Positions 44,508-53,936 are shown, counted from the stretch's first letter. The stretch: DNA of 55,203 nucleotides from Gammaproteobacteria bacterium (GCA_003134045.1 PLAH01000192.1:897-56099), one strand, 5' to 3'. Numbers and translations are program-made. Notes: generated by a model not told the origin, from the letters alone.

Positions 44508-46358
44508 CTAAGCCACGAGGGCGGAGGCGTGCGCGGGCTCGGCGCTTGGTGCGGGCTCCGGGCTTTGCGTGGGCTGGAGGTAGAAGCCGGTGGTGAGCTT
44601 CTTGGCTCGATGTTTGGCGGTGGCCGCGGCCGACGCCACGTCTTCGGGGGCGTGAAACGCGCCGGGCCTCACGTGCAGCGCGCCGATCGACAAGGTGGTG
44701 AGCGAAAATCGCGTGGGATTGCCTTGGCGGTCCTCGGCTTCGATGTAGCCGCGCCCGCGCGTGTCCGCATCGAACAGGGTCAGCGCCGCTTCGTTGAAGC
44801 GCGCGATGATGCGCTTGCAGCGGCTTTCCCAGTCGGCGCTTTGGAACAGCACCACGAAGTCGTCGCCGCCCACGTGGCCGGCGAAATCGCGTTGCGGGTC
44901 GCATTGCTCGACGATGACGCTCGCCAGCAATCGAATCATTTTGTCGCCCTGCCAATAGCCGAAGCGGTCGTTGAAGGGTTTGAAGTGATTGAGGTCGCAG
45001 TACGTGGCGCCGAAGCCGTTGTCGCCCAACAGCAGGCGGCGGATGTGCTCGCTGATGGGGATGTTGCCGGGCAGAAACGTCAGGGGGTTGGCGTGGCGGG
45101 CGGACTCGATGCGCAGTTCCGTGACCGAGCGCACGAGCTGTTCCGCCGTGCCCAAGCCGGCGTAGCAGCCGGCGTCTACCAGAATGTAGCCGTCGTTGAG
45201 ATAGCGCTGATCCTCGGACGTGAGCACCTGGACCAGCTCTTCCAGCGGCTGGCTCATTTCGATGAGCACCGGATCGCGATCCATGAACACCGTGCAGCTC
45301 TTGCGTCCGTAGATTTCCGGATAGTAGGGCAGCATGTACTTCTCGGTGAAGCGCCGCCGATTCACGAGGCCGATCGGCCGGTCGGCTTCCAGAACGGCGA
45401 CGGCGTGCAATTGCGGGTGGCATTGAAATAGCTCGAGCAGCTGCTGACTGGTGCCGTCGGCCGTGATGGACGGGGCCGCCACCCGCAGCTGGTCGGCTTT
45501 CGGCGAGTAATGAAAGGCGCGGCGCAATTCGGGAAAGACGGCGATATCGCGCGCCGCGAGCACCGCCAGTGCGGGTGCCAGGATATCGGTGGCCGGCAGC
45601 AAGGCCGGACGGCCGGTCGAGTACCCTTGTACGAAGGCGATCCCGAGGTCGCGAACCACGCGCAGGTCGGACGGCTCTTCGATGCCCTCGGCGATCACCC
45701 GGCTGCCGAAACTCTCGGCGAGCCGCAGCATGGCCTTGACCGTCTGCACCTTCTTGCCGTCGGCATGAATGCCATGACAGAAGTAGCGGTCGATCTTCAC
45801 GAACTCCGGCTGCAGTTCGGCCCATAGGCGCAGGCTGGAACTGCCATCGCCGAAGTCATCCAGCGCAATGGCGACGCCGATTCCGCGCAGGAAATCGATG
45901 GCGTGCGCGAGACCCGCGTGATCGGCGACGCGTTCGTGTTCGGTGATTTCGATGACCAGCGAGCGGGCCGGCATGCGGCAGCGGAGCAAAGTGTCGCGGA
46001 ACAGATCGCGGCCGGCGTCCGAGCCGATTTGCGTGATGGTGCGCGCCGAGAAATTGACGAACAGCAGGTGCGCACCGCGGCTCTGGTAGTTGCTCAGGAT
46101 GACTTCCGCCGCCCGGAACTCGAGTTCATCGGTGGTGCCGGCGATGCCCGCCGAGCGGAACAGGGCCGCCGGCAGGTGCATGGCGGAACCTGAGGGTCCG
46201 CGAATCAATCCCTCATGGGCGAACACCGCGCAATTCGCCACGTCGACGATGGGTTGGAAGACGGCATGCAGGTTCGCCATCGCGGGGCTCGAAGCGTCAT
46301 CGAGCCGTGCGGATACTACGTCGACCAAGGGTGAATCTCTTTCGGGTTTCTGCGACAT
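44508..46358 (-). CDS. EAL-CBS-GGDEF signalling protein
   Basis: A 616-aa cytoplasmic protein. Order: EAL domain first (about 25-265), with FAHEGLIRGP in place of EAL, NFSARTI, EITEHERV, ALDDFGDG and KIDRYF, VIAEGIEE and VQGYSTGRP. A central pair of CBS-like repeats follows (VAVLEADRPIGLVNRRRF, then LNDGYILVDAGCYAG), and last a GGDEF domain with DLNHFKPFND and the signature GGDDF. EAL residues for metal binding look largely kept, so phosphodiesterase activity is possible; GGDDF with Asp in place of Glu may be weak or inactive as cyclase. The CBS pair probably senses a nucleotide. It is transcribed divergently from the aldolase gene. Confidence 0.88.
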   Translation of the reverse strand: MSQKPERDSPLVDVVSARLDDASSPAMANLHAVFQPIVDVANCAVFAHEGLIRGPSGSAMHLPAALFRSAGIAGTTDELEFRAAEVILSNYQSRGAHLLFVNFSARTITQIGSDAGRDLFRDTLLRCRMPARSLVIEITEHERVADHAGLAHAIDFLRGIGVAIALDDFGDGSSSLRLWAELQPEFVKIDRYFCHGIHADGKKVQTVKAMLRLAESFGSRVIAEGIEEPSDLRVVRDLGIAFVQGYSTGRPALLPATDILAPALAVLAARDIAVFPELRRAFHYSPKADQLRVAAPSITADGTSQQLLELFQCHPQLHAVAVLEADRPIGLVNRRRFTEKYMLPYYPEIYGRKSCTVFMDRDPVLIEMSQPLEELVQVLTSEDQRYLNDGYILVDAGCYAGLGTAEQLVRSVTELRIESARHANPLTFLPGNIPISEHIRRLLLGDNGFGATYCDLNHFKPFNDRFGYWQGDKMIRLLASVIVEQCDPQRDFAGHVGGDDFVVLFQSADWESRCKRIIARFNEAALTLFDADTRGRGYIEAEDRQGNPTRFSLTTLSIGALHVRPGAFHAPEDVASAAATAKHRAKKLTTGFYLQPTQSPEPAPSAEPAHASALVA

Positions 46359-46520
46359 GGCGCCTGAATTATTGCCGCTGCGCCGGCGCCGCGCAGGTGC
46401 ATGGTTCTCAATGATCGCGTGTCGCAGCGAGATGACGGAAATGTTACAGTTTTGCCCGGTGAACCGACACCGGTCCGCACGTTATACTGGGACGCAGCCG
46501 TAAGTACGCAAGGCGACATC

Positions 46521-47294
46521 ATGAATGCCGAACTCAAGCCTGTCTCGACACCGAGCGACGCCGAGCGTCAGGCGCGCATCGATCTTGCGGCGTGTTACCG
46601 GTTGGCGGCGCACTTTGGGCTCAACGAGGGCATCGACAACCATTTGACATTGTTGGTGCCGGGCTATTCGGATCGATTTCTGCTGGCGCCCTTCGGCTTG
46701 CATTGGTCGGAGGTGCGGGCCAGCGATTTCATGGTCATCGATTTCGAGGGCCGGATACTGAGCGGCGAGGGTCCCATCGAAGATACGGCTCTCTACATTC
46801 ATCTTCCCGTACACCGCCTGGCGCCGCAGGCGCGCTGCGCGTTGCACACCCACATGCCCTATGCCACCGCCTTGTGCATGCTCGAGAATCCGCATCTGGA
46901 GATGGCCGGGCAGAGCGCCCTGGGCTTCTACGAGGACATCGCCTATGAGGCCGATTACAATGGCCTGGCCTTCGATCATACGGAGGGCGAGCGTCTGGCC
47001 CGCGCATTGGGATCGAAGTCGGTGCTCATGATGCGCAACCACGGCGTGCTGGCGGTGGGGCAGACCGTGCCGCAGGCGTTCGAGCGGCTGTACTTCCTCG
47101 AGCGCGCCGCGCAGGCGCAGGTGCTGGCATTGTCCACCGGCAGGGCACTGCGATCGATTCCGGAGGCGGTGGTCAAAGCCACCGTCGCACAGTTCCAGAG
47201 CGGCGCCCAAGTCGGCGGCCGCGATCGCGCGGATCTGCACTTCGATGCGTTGAAACGCATGCTGGATCGCGGCTCACCGGACTACGCGAGCTGA
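46521..47294 (+). CDS. Class II aldolase/adducin family protein
   Basis: A 257-aa cytoplasmic protein from ATG 46521 with AAGG upstream. Features: LAACYRLAAHFGLNEGIDNHLTL at the N-terminus (read as LAACYRLAAHFGLNEG), where the usual GNISAR is replaced by DNHLTL. Metal ligands are His-x-His in ALHTHMPYATAL and His in MMRNHGVLAVG, and YFLERAAQAQVLAL is typical of the family. Several class II aldolase members act as decarboxylases or dehydratases rather than aldolases; this subtype has no defined substrate. It lies directly upstream of an MFS transporter gene, suggesting a small uptake-catabolism pair. Confidence 0.86.
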   Translation: MNAELKPVSTPSDAERQARIDLAACYRLAAHFGLNEGIDNHLTLLVPGYSDRFLLAPFGLHWSEVRASDFMVIDFEGRILSGEGPIEDTALYIHLPVHRLAPQARCALHTHMPYATALCMLENPHLEMAGQSALGFYEDIAYEADYNGLAFDHTEGERLARALGSKSVLMMRNHGVLAVGQTVPQAFERLYFLERAAQAQVLALSTGRALRSIPEAVVKATVAQFQSGAQVGGRDRADLHFDALKRMLDRGSPDYAS

Positions 47295-47338
47295 GTCCTC
47301 CGGATGTAGCCGATCATCCGACCCGCACGGCGCGGCCG

Positions 47339-48532
47339 GTGGTCTTTCTGCTGGCGGCGGTGCTGTTCATCAACTACGTGGACCGCGGCGCATTGCCGAC
47401 CGCGGCGCACCTGATCCAGGCGGACTTGAAGCTCAGCGAAGAGCAGCTGGGCCTGCTGTTCTCGGCGTTTTTCTGGACCTATTCGCTGGTGCAGCTTCCG
47501 GTCGGCTGGCTGGCCGAGCGCTTCGGCGCCCATCGCGTGCTCGCGATCGGCCTTGCGATCTGGGCCTTGGCCACGATCTGCGTGGGCGCCGCGCACACCT
47601 TCCCGACGCTGCTGGCGCTGCGCTTGCTGCTGGGTATCGGCGAGAGCGCAGGGTTTCCGTGCGTATCGAAGCTGCTGGCGGCGGTCGTGCCCATCAAGAG
47701 CCTGGGCACCGCCAACGGCATCGTGGCGTTTGCCTACTTGTTCGGACCGGCGGTGGGGACGGTCGCCGGCGGCCTGCTCATGGCTCACTACGGCTGGCGC
47801 GCGACGTTCGTGGTGTTCGGCGGGCTGTCGCTGTTGTGGCTCCTGCCCTGGTCGCAGGTGACCTTGCCGGCGCGCGCCGTGCGGCGTACCGACGCGGATA
47901 CGCCGACGCTGTGGACGCTGTGCACGCAGCGCTCGCTGTGGGGCACCGTGCTCGGCTTGTTCTCGAGCAACTACACGTTCTATTTCATGTTGACGTGGCT
48001 GCCGTTCTATCTGGTGCGCGAGCGCGGCTTCTCCACCGCCGAGATGGCGCAGCTCGCGGGCATGGCCTATGTGGTCAACGCCGTGAGTGCGGTGTCCGCG
48101 GGCTGGGTGACCGATCGGTTGATCGCCAACGGCCGTTCCACCAATGCCGTCTATAAAACCATCATGGTGTTGACGCACTCGGGGTCGGTGGTATGCATGC
48201 TGTGCATGGCCTTGGGCTCACGGCCGCTGGCGCTGGGTGCGATTTTCGTCTACCAGGTGTTATGCGGCGCGCAGTCGCCGGGCGTCTATGCGATACCGCA
48301 GATTCTGGCCGGCCCGCGGGCCACCGGCCGTTGGGTGGGGATCCAGAACTCGCTCGGCAATTTCGCCGGCATCATTGCGCCGGCAGCGACCGGATTCATC
48401 ATTGGGGGCACCAAGCATTTCACGGGTGCGTTCCTGCTCGCGGCCGCCGTGAGCCTGCTGGGCGTCATCGGCTGGTGGTGGATGTTGCCGAAGCTCGCGG
48501 AGCTGCGCTGGGACGCGGCCGAGGCGCGTTAA
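47339..48532 (+). CDS. MFS transporter, anion:cation symporter type
   Basis: A protein of 397 aa with twelve hydrophobic segments. INYVDRGALPTAAHLI in helix 1, WLAERFGAHRVLAIG in loop 2-3 and LLGIGESAGFPC in helix 4 are typical of the ACS family of organic-acid/hexuronate transporters. GTG 47339 is the only conventional start, but it leaves almost no sequence before helix 1. The frame is open back to the aldolase stop, with CTG 47291 touching it, so the true start may be non-standard and upstream. The substrate is probably an organic or sugar acid handled by the aldolase-like enzyme (inference). Confidence 0.85.
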   Translation: MVFLLAAVLFINYVDRGALPTAAHLIQADLKLSEEQLGLLFSAFFWTYSLVQLPVGWLAERFGAHRVLAIGLAIWALATICVGAAHTFPTLLALRLLLGIGESAGFPCVSKLLAAVVPIKSLGTANGIVAFAYLFGPAVGTVAGGLLMAHYGWRATFVVFGGLSLLWLLPWSQVTLPARAVRRTDADTPTLWTLCTQRSLWGTVLGLFSSNYTFYFMLTWLPFYLVRERGFSTAEMAQLAGMAYVVNAVSAVSAGWVTDRLIANGRSTNAVYKTIMVLTHSGSVVCMLCMALGSRPLALGAIFVYQVLCGAQSPGVYAIPQILAGPRATGRWVGIQNSLGNFAGIIAPAATGFIIGGTKHFTGAFLLAAAVSLLGVIGWWWMLPKLAELRWDAAEAR

Positions 48533-48541
48533 CGAGGATCG

Positions 48542-49270
48542 CTACCAATTCGGGTTGGGCAGTTCGCTGAAGACCTCTTGCAATGCGAATCCCCAGCGCG
48601 TGCGGATCATCTTGAAGTATTCGTTGTCCATGTCGATGCTGATGTGGGTGGCGAGCCTGAACTCGTCGCGCCGGATGATGGCGAGATCCAGGGGAGGTCC
48701 CACGGACAGATTCGAGCGGATGGTCGAGTCCATCGAGATCAAGGCGCATTTCGCTGCCTGCGCCAGGCTGCTGCTGCGGGAGATCACGCGATCGACGATG
48801 GGCTTGCCGTACTTGGATTCGCCGATCTGGAAGTAGGGCGTATCGACCGACGACTCGATGAAATTCCCGGCGGAGTACACATGGAACAGCCGCGGCTCTT
48901 CGCCGTAGATCTGGCCGCCCAGGATGAAGGTCGCGTTGAAGTCGTGGCCGTGTTCCTTGAGCATCTCGGCATCGCGATCGTGGATCTCCCGCAGCGCGTC
49001 GCCGACGACCCGGGCCGCACTGAACATGTTCTTGGCGCGAAAAATTCGTGCGGGCTGGCCGGTATCCTCGGGCGTTTCGTGCAGCAGGTTGACCACCGCC
49101 TGCGTGATCGCGAGGTTGCCCGCCGACAGCAGCACCAGCACCCGATCGTTCGGCTGCTGGAACGTCGCCATCTTGCGGAACGTATTGATTTGATCGACGC
49201 CGGCGTTGGTCCGCGAATCGGACAGCAAGACGAGCCCGGTGTCGACCAGTAGGCCGACGCAGTAAGTCAT
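48542..49270 (-). CDS. Anbu, bacterial proteasome-homologue peptidase
   Basis: A 242-aa protein. ATG 49270 gives the N-terminus MTYCVGLLVDTGLVLLSDSRTN, shown as MTYCVGLL and GLVLLSDSRTN, which matches Anbu and HslV-type N-terminal nucleophile hydrolases; Thr2 would be exposed as the catalytic residue after Met removal. The conserved Lys is probably in TFRKMATF and GQIYGEEPRLFHVYSAGNF is typical of the fold. Sequence further upstream in frame belongs to the transglutaminase gene. It is the last gene of a four-gene operon and is convergent with the MFS gene across 9 bp. Confidence 0.92.
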   Translation of the reverse strand: MTYCVGLLVDTGLVLLSDSRTNAGVDQINTFRKMATFQQPNDRVLVLLSAGNLAITQAVVNLLHETPEDTGQPARIFRAKNMFSAARVVGDALREIHDRDAEMLKEHGHDFNATFILGGQIYGEEPRLFHVYSAGNFIESSVDTPYFQIGESKYGKPIVDRVISRSSSLAQAAKCALISMDSTIRSNLSVGPPLDLAIIRRDEFRLATHISIDMDNEYFKMIRTRWGFALQEVFSELPNPNW

Positions 49271-49286
49271 GGCGCGAAATTCTACA

Positions 49287-50096
49287 TCACTGCTGCTGCT
49301 GTTGCGCCGACTCCGCGACCAGTACGTTGGCCTCCATTTTCTCCCCGCCGCCGCCCTGGCGTACGCCGCGCACCGGCGCGGCGTCCAGGTAGTCGCGCCC
49401 GACCGCCAAGCGGCAGTAGGTGCGCACCGCCGGCCGCTTGTGGGTGACATCGATGCTCTGCCAGCCAATTTCGGCGCCCAGCCAGACGTCCACCCAGGCG
49501 TGGCTCGCGGCATCGCTGCTGTCGCCGGTGAACAAGTAGCCGCTGACGTAGCGTGAGGGAATACCCGCCGATCGGGCGGAGGCGATGTAGACGTGGGCAT
49601 GGTCCTGGCAAACGCCTTCGCCGCTCTTGAACGCCACCGCGGCGCTGTCCTGGACATCGCTGGTGCCGCTCTTGTATCGCACCGCATCGAACACGGCCTC
49701 GGCCAGCGCCTGCACGCGCGCCCGCGGATCGCTGGTTCTCTCCATGGCGTGCTGCGCGAAGACGCGCAGCTCGTCGTTCGGGGTGGTGAGTTTGGTGGGT
49801 GCCAGATACGCGAGCGGCGACAGCGGGCCGTCGTCCTGGCGTCCCTCGGTATCCGCGGTCTCGACCACCCCATGAACCACGATCGAGATCTCGCGATGCG
49901 GCTCTTCGATGGTCAGCAGATGGGAAATATTGCCGTAGGCGTCGACTTGTTCGAGACGTCTCCCCGGCGCGCTGATACTCCAGTTGAGCGCGCGCTGGCT
50001 GGGATCGCGGCGCGGCGTCAGATGCAGGCTTTGCACACTGTACTTGACCGGCCGCTCGTAGCGGTACCGGGTCTCATGTCGAATGTGCAATTGCAT
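49287..50096 (-). CDS. Transglutaminase-like cysteine protease
   Basis: A 269-aa protein. An N-terminal beta domain (YSVQSLHLTPRRDPSQR, the bacterial transglutaminase N region) precedes a transglutaminase core with the triad Cys in GVCQDHAHVY, His in SHAWVDVW and Asp in IDVTHKRP. No signal peptide is seen. It is one base after the alpha-E gene and 16 bp before Anbu. In this operon type it is proposed to cleave or transfer peptide linkages made by the ATP-grasp partner. A Gln-rich C-terminus (SAQQQQQ) is a minor oddity. Confidence 0.9.
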   Translation of the reverse strand: MQLHIRHETRYRYERPVKYSVQSLHLTPRRDPSQRALNWSISAPGRRLEQVDAYGNISHLLTIEEPHREISIVVHGVVETADTEGRQDDGPLSPLAYLAPTKLTTPNDELRVFAQHAMERTSDPRARVQALAEAVFDAVRYKSGTSDVQDSAAVAFKSGEGVCQDHAHVYIASARSAGIPSRYVSGYLFTGDSSDAASHAWVDVWLGAEIGWQSIDVTHKRPAVRTYCRLAVGRDYLDAAPVRGVRQGGGGEKMEANVLVAESAQQQQQ

Positions 50097-50097
50097 A

Positions 50098-51045
50098 TTA
50101 CGCCTCCGCCGGTGGTACCAAGAAATCCGATGCGACGCGATCGCCCAAGTTGCGCAGACGTGCCAGGAATTGTTCGAGAAACTCGGGCAGCCCCGTGGTC
50201 AGGATGTCCTCCATCCGCGTGAAATGCAGCATGGCATGCATCTCGCCGGCGCGCCGTTCGGTTTCCGCCGATTGCTCGTTGGCCACCGACTTGAGGTTTT
50301 GGAACACTTCCTTGCAGCAGCGCAGCAGGGAACGCGGCATGTCATCGCGCAGAATCAAGAGCTGCGCCACCTTCACGGGCGTGATCACGTCGCGGAACAC
50401 GCGTCGGTACACTTCGAAGGCGGATAGCGCCCGCAGCAGCACGCTCCATTCGAATGGATCGGGGACCGAACCTGCGTCGGCGCCCGGCCTGAGATCGGTT
50501 TGATGCGCCGTCAGAATTCGCGCGGTGCTGTCGGCGCGCTCGAGGAAGGTGCCGATACGGGTGAAGTGGTAGGCCTCGTCGCGCAGCATGGTGCCGATCG
50601 TGACGCCGCGGGTAAGATGAGAGCGCTCCTTGACCCATTCCACGAATTGGCCGATGTCGGGGTTGCGCCCGCTGCGGGCGATGAGCGCGCGGGCGTCGAG
50701 CCAGGTGGAGTTGAGTGTTTCCCAGAGTTCCGAGGTGAGCGAACCGCGCACGGCCCGGGCATTTTCGCGAGCGGCCCGCAGGCAGCTGATGATGCTGCCG
50801 GTGAATTCGCGGTCGAGACTCACGAACTCGAACACCGCGCGGGGCTCGATGGTGTCGTGCCGCTCGCGATAGGCTTCCTCCATATGGAGCGCGGTCATGG
50901 TCGAACTCAGCGATTGCGCCAGCATGTCGTCGGAATGGGGCAGGAGCGACATGCGATAATGCGCATCCACCAGTCGCGCCAGGCTCTCCGCGCGCTCGAT
51001 GTAGCGCGACATCCAATACAAGTGGTCGGCGGTGCGGCTGAGCAT
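50098..51045 (-). CDS. Alpha-E domain protein
   Basis: A 315-aa, almost fully helical protein of the alpha-E family (DUF403). It begins MLSRTADHLYWMSRYIERAE, the family hallmark, and continues with LTSELWETLNSTWLDARAL and FTRIGTFLERADSTARIL. It starts the base after the ATP-grasp stop codon. Alpha-E proteins occur with circularly permuted ATP-grasp, transglutaminase and Anbu genes. No enzymatic activity is known; they may form a complex with the ATP-grasp ligase. Confidence 0.92.
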   Translation of the reverse strand: MLSRTADHLYWMSRYIERAESLARLVDAHYRMSLLPHSDDMLAQSLSSTMTALHMEEAYRERHDTIEPRAVFEFVSLDREFTGSIISCLRAARENARAVRGSLTSELWETLNSTWLDARALIARSGRNPDIGQFVEWVKERSHLTRGVTIGTMLRDEAYHFTRIGTFLERADSTARILTAHQTDLRPGADAGSVPDPFEWSVLLRALSAFEVYRRVFRDVITPVKVAQLLILRDDMPRSLLRCCKEVFQNLKSVANEQSAETERRAGEMHAMLHFTRMEDILTTGLPEFLEQFLARLRNLGDRVASDFLVPPAEA

Positions 51046-52461
51046 CTACGCTTCCAGCACCCAGGTGTCTTTGGTCCCGCCGCCCTGCGAGGAGTTCACG
51101 ACCAACGAGCCTTCGAGCAGCGCGACCCGGGTCAGTCCGCCGGGAACGATGGTCACGTCCCTCCCGGACAATACGAAGGGCCGCAGATCGATGTGCCGGG
51201 GTGCCAGTCCCTGCGCCACGAAGGTGGGACAGGTCGAGAGCGCCAGCGTGGGCTGCGCGATATAGCGTTCGGGCGTGGCGATGATTTGCTGGCGGAAAAT
51301 CTCGATCTCGGCCTTGGTGGCGGCGGGCCCGATGAGCATGCCGTAGCCGCCGGCGCCATGCACCTCTTTGACCACCAATTCGGACAGGTGCGCCAGCACG
51401 TAGTCGCGGTCCTCCTTGTTGCGCAGCATCCACGTGTGCACATTGCCGATCATCGGCGATTGGCCCAGGTAGAAGCGGATCATCTCGGGCACGTAAGGGT
51501 AGATCGACTTGTCGTCGGCCACGCCGGTACCGATGGCGTTGGCGATGGTGATCCGGCCGGCGCGATAGGCTGTCAGCAGTCCGGGGACGCCCAGCATGGA
51601 ATCGGGCCTGAATACCAGCGGATCCAGGAAATCGTCGTCGATGCGGCGGTAGATCACATCGACGCGCTGCGGGCCTTGCGTGGTGCGCATGAATACCGCC
51701 TCGTCGCGCACGAACAGATCCTGGCCCTCGACCAGTTCGATGCCCATCTGCTGGGCGAGAAAGGCATGTTCGAAGTACGCGCTGTTGTGGGCGCCCGCGG
51801 TCATCAAGACCACGGTGGGATCGGCCACGCCCGTCGGCGCGACGCTGCGAAGATTGTCGAGCAGCACGTCGGGATAGTGGTCCACCGGAGCCACGCGATG
51901 GGTGGAGAACAGTTCCGGGAACAGGCGCATCATCATCTTGCGGTTCTCGAGCATGTACGACACGCCCGAGGGAACTCTCAGGTTGTCCTCGAGCACCCGG
52001 AATTCGCCGGCGTCGTCGCGCACGATATCGATGCCGGCGATGTGGGCGTAAATGCCCCCGGGCACATCGACGCCTTGCATCTCCGGGCGGTACTGCGAGT
52101 TGCAGAGCACCTGTTCCGCGGGCACGACGCCCGCCTTCAAGATCTGCTGATCGTGGTAAATATCGTGGATGAAGGCATTCAGCGCGCGGACCCGTTGCTT
52201 GAGCCCGGCCTCGAGCCGAATCCATTCCTCCAGCGGCAGAACGCGGGGGACGATGTCGAAGGGGATCAAGCGCTCGGCGCCTTCCTCTTGGCCGTACACC
52301 GCGAAGGTGATCCCGACCCGATGGAATAACGCGTCGGCTTCCGCCCGTTTTTGATTCAAACGTTCGGCGGCTTGCTCTTCCAGCCAATGGCCGTAGCTCA
52401 GGTAGTGCGGTCGGGTCGCGCCATCGCTGAGATACATTTCGTTGTACGGTTTATTGCCCAA
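51046..52461 (-). CDS. Circularly permuted ATP-grasp protein
   Basis: A 471-aa ligase-like protein (CP_ATPgrasp, formerly DUF404/DUF407). Landmarks: FDIVPRVLPLEEWIRLEAGL, GIDIVRDDAGEFRVLEDNLRVPSG with acidic metal ligands, VYRRIDDDFLDPL and VKEVHGAGGYGMLIGP. TTG 52461 has GAGGGG five bases upstream and is the first start in frame. As first gene of the operon with alpha-E, transglutaminase and Anbu, it is thought to form an amide or peptide bond on an unknown protein or peptide, which the peptidases then process. That role is a published hypothesis from gene context, not proven here. Confidence 0.92.
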   Translation of the reverse strand: MGNKPYNEMYLSDGATRPHYLSYGHWLEEQAAERLNQKRAEADALFHRVGITFAVYGQEEGAERLIPFDIVPRVLPLEEWIRLEAGLKQRVRALNAFIHDIYHDQQILKAGVVPAEQVLCNSQYRPEMQGVDVPGGIYAHIAGIDIVRDDAGEFRVLEDNLRVPSGVSYMLENRKMMMRLFPELFSTHRVAPVDHYPDVLLDNLRSVAPTGVADPTVVLMTAGAHNSAYFEHAFLAQQMGIELVEGQDLFVRDEAVFMRTTQGPQRVDVIYRRIDDDFLDPLVFRPDSMLGVPGLLTAYRAGRITIANAIGTGVADDKSIYPYVPEMIRFYLGQSPMIGNVHTWMLRNKEDRDYVLAHLSELVVKEVHGAGGYGMLIGPAATKAEIEIFRQQIIATPERYIAQPTLALSTCPTFVAQGLAPRHIDLRPFVLSGRDVTIVPGGLTRVALLEGSLVVNSSQGGGTKDTWVLEA

Positions 52462-53027
52462 ATGGTCCCCTCATCAGGAATAGGTAGCGAAATCTATGCC
52501 ACGCCGAAGATTGCTATGTAATACAGCGCCTTACAATAATTGCTCCGAAATGGTGCACCAAACCAAAGCGCAGTCGAAGGCAACCGGCATCCTGACTCCC
52601 TTAAATGACGCGCCGCGCCTTCGCTGACCCGCGCGGATCTGTTGTCTGCAGATCGCGCCCGGCGGCCCTCCAAGGGCCAGGGGCCTTCAGCTGTGGCCGC
52701 TCCGCGCAACGGCCCGTCATCGTCCTGCGCATCGCAAATCACCGGGGCTATCCCCGGCCGACATCCGGATCTGGGCGAAGTCGCCGCGCCCACGTGCCGA
52801 GGCCTCGCCGGTTCACTTCAATCCCAACCACAACATACTCCTCGGCCGGGGGAGTGGCGCAACGGCAATTCTGCCAGGACGTCACGCGGTCGCATCAGGT
52901 TTGAACATACCCCGAATCGATGCATTGTCACAGCGGGGAAGGTATGGGGCCTCGCGAGGCCTAAACTCCTTGGAAATTTTCGGGCAATGGCTGTATTTTC
53001 AGCCTACCCAACGACAGCGATACCGAC
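52462..53027. other. Intergenic region between the Anbu operon and a DUF6502 gene
   Basis: About 565 bp with divergent promoters expected at both ends. I see no coding sequence, operator or clear terminator. A single GTGCCGAGG at 52795-52803 recalls the dispersed repeat end, but no other part of the repeat is there. Confidence 0.4.
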
Positions 53028-53936
53028 GTGCAGAACGAAACGAACAAAGATTCGGAAAAGTCGAAGGCTACCGACGTTCGTGCCATCGCAAGGAATGCGT
53101 TACTGCAACTCCTGGAGCCGCTGGCGGGTTTCGTTTCCGACTCGGGCTTGAGCACCAGTGAGTTGAATGCGATATACCGGGAGGCGGCCGTCATCAGTGC
53201 GGTGGCGAAGCAGCTCGAAGTCTCCGACCGCGTCAATATCTCCGGCATCGCCGCGACGACGGGGATATCCAGAGGCGCAATCTCACGGATTTTGCAGCTG
53301 ACCGCCAAGAATTCGGAGCGGGCGGCCGAAGGCCAGCAACAGTCGACCAATAGAATCCTTGCGGCCTGGCGCGAGGATCCGAAGTTCACCGACGCTCACG
53401 GGCAACCCGCCGATCTCAAATTGTACGGTCGCGGAATCACGTTCGAGGCACTCGCAAAAAAATATGGCCGAGGGATACCGACGCGCGCGGTGCTCGACGA
53501 ACTGGTCAGGGGTGGAGCAGTTGAATTGCTGTCGACGCAGAGAGTCCGCGCAAAGGCGTACATGGCCGTCGAGCGAGGCATGAGCGTTCGAGCGATAAAA
53601 GCGTTCGGCGATCGGGCGTCGGAACTGCTGTCGACGATGCTGCTCAATATGAAGCAGCCGGAGACGCCGAGATTCATCGCAAGCGTTTCGGAGACCTTGG
53701 TATCGCCCAGCTCATTGCCGCTGTTTCGCAGGGAACTATCGATCAAGGCCGCGGATTTTCTGGCCGATATACGAGAACACATGGGTCCGAGACGCGCCCC
53801 ACGGCCGCCGGCGAAGTTCAAGGACGGTGGTTCCGTCCGCATTGGCGTGACGATTTTTTATCACGAGTCGTGCGACAAGAAAGGCGAGAAGGCGGAGACG
53901 GCAGGCAGAAGGCGAAATTTTCGCCGAGCGGTCTGA
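53028..53936 (+). CDS. DUF6502 family protein (HTH-like)
   Basis: A 302-aa soluble protein from GTG 53028 with a weak ribosome site. The N-terminal part has a helix-turn-helix-like segment (NISGIAATTGISRGAISRIL at about 71-90). The middle carries the family pattern RILAAWREDPKFTDAHG...LKLYGRGITFEALAKKYG...LDELVRGGAVEL, and the tail is basic. The HTH and context suggest a DNA-binding regulator of unknown target. It converges on a second protein with the same middle pattern, separated by only 13 bp. Confidence 0.8.
   Translation: MQNETNKDSEKSKATDVRAIARNALLQLLEPLAGFVSDSGLSTSELNAIYREAAVISAVAKQLEVSDRVNISGIAATTGISRGAISRILQLTAKNSERAAEGQQQSTNRILAAWREDPKFTDAHGQPADLKLYGRGITFEALAKKYGRGIPTRAVLDELVRGGAVELLSTQRVRAKAYMAVERGMSVRAIKAFGDRASELLSTMLLNMKQPETPRFIASVSETLVSPSSLPLFRRELSIKAADFLADIREHMGPRRAPRPPAKFKDGGSVRIGVTIFYHESCDKKGEKAETAGRRRNFRRAV

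Noticed and set aside
52850-52920. Possible tRNA-like segment with GGCGCAACGGC
   Set aside because: I could not fold a cloverleaf with a paired acceptor stem and a TTC loop.
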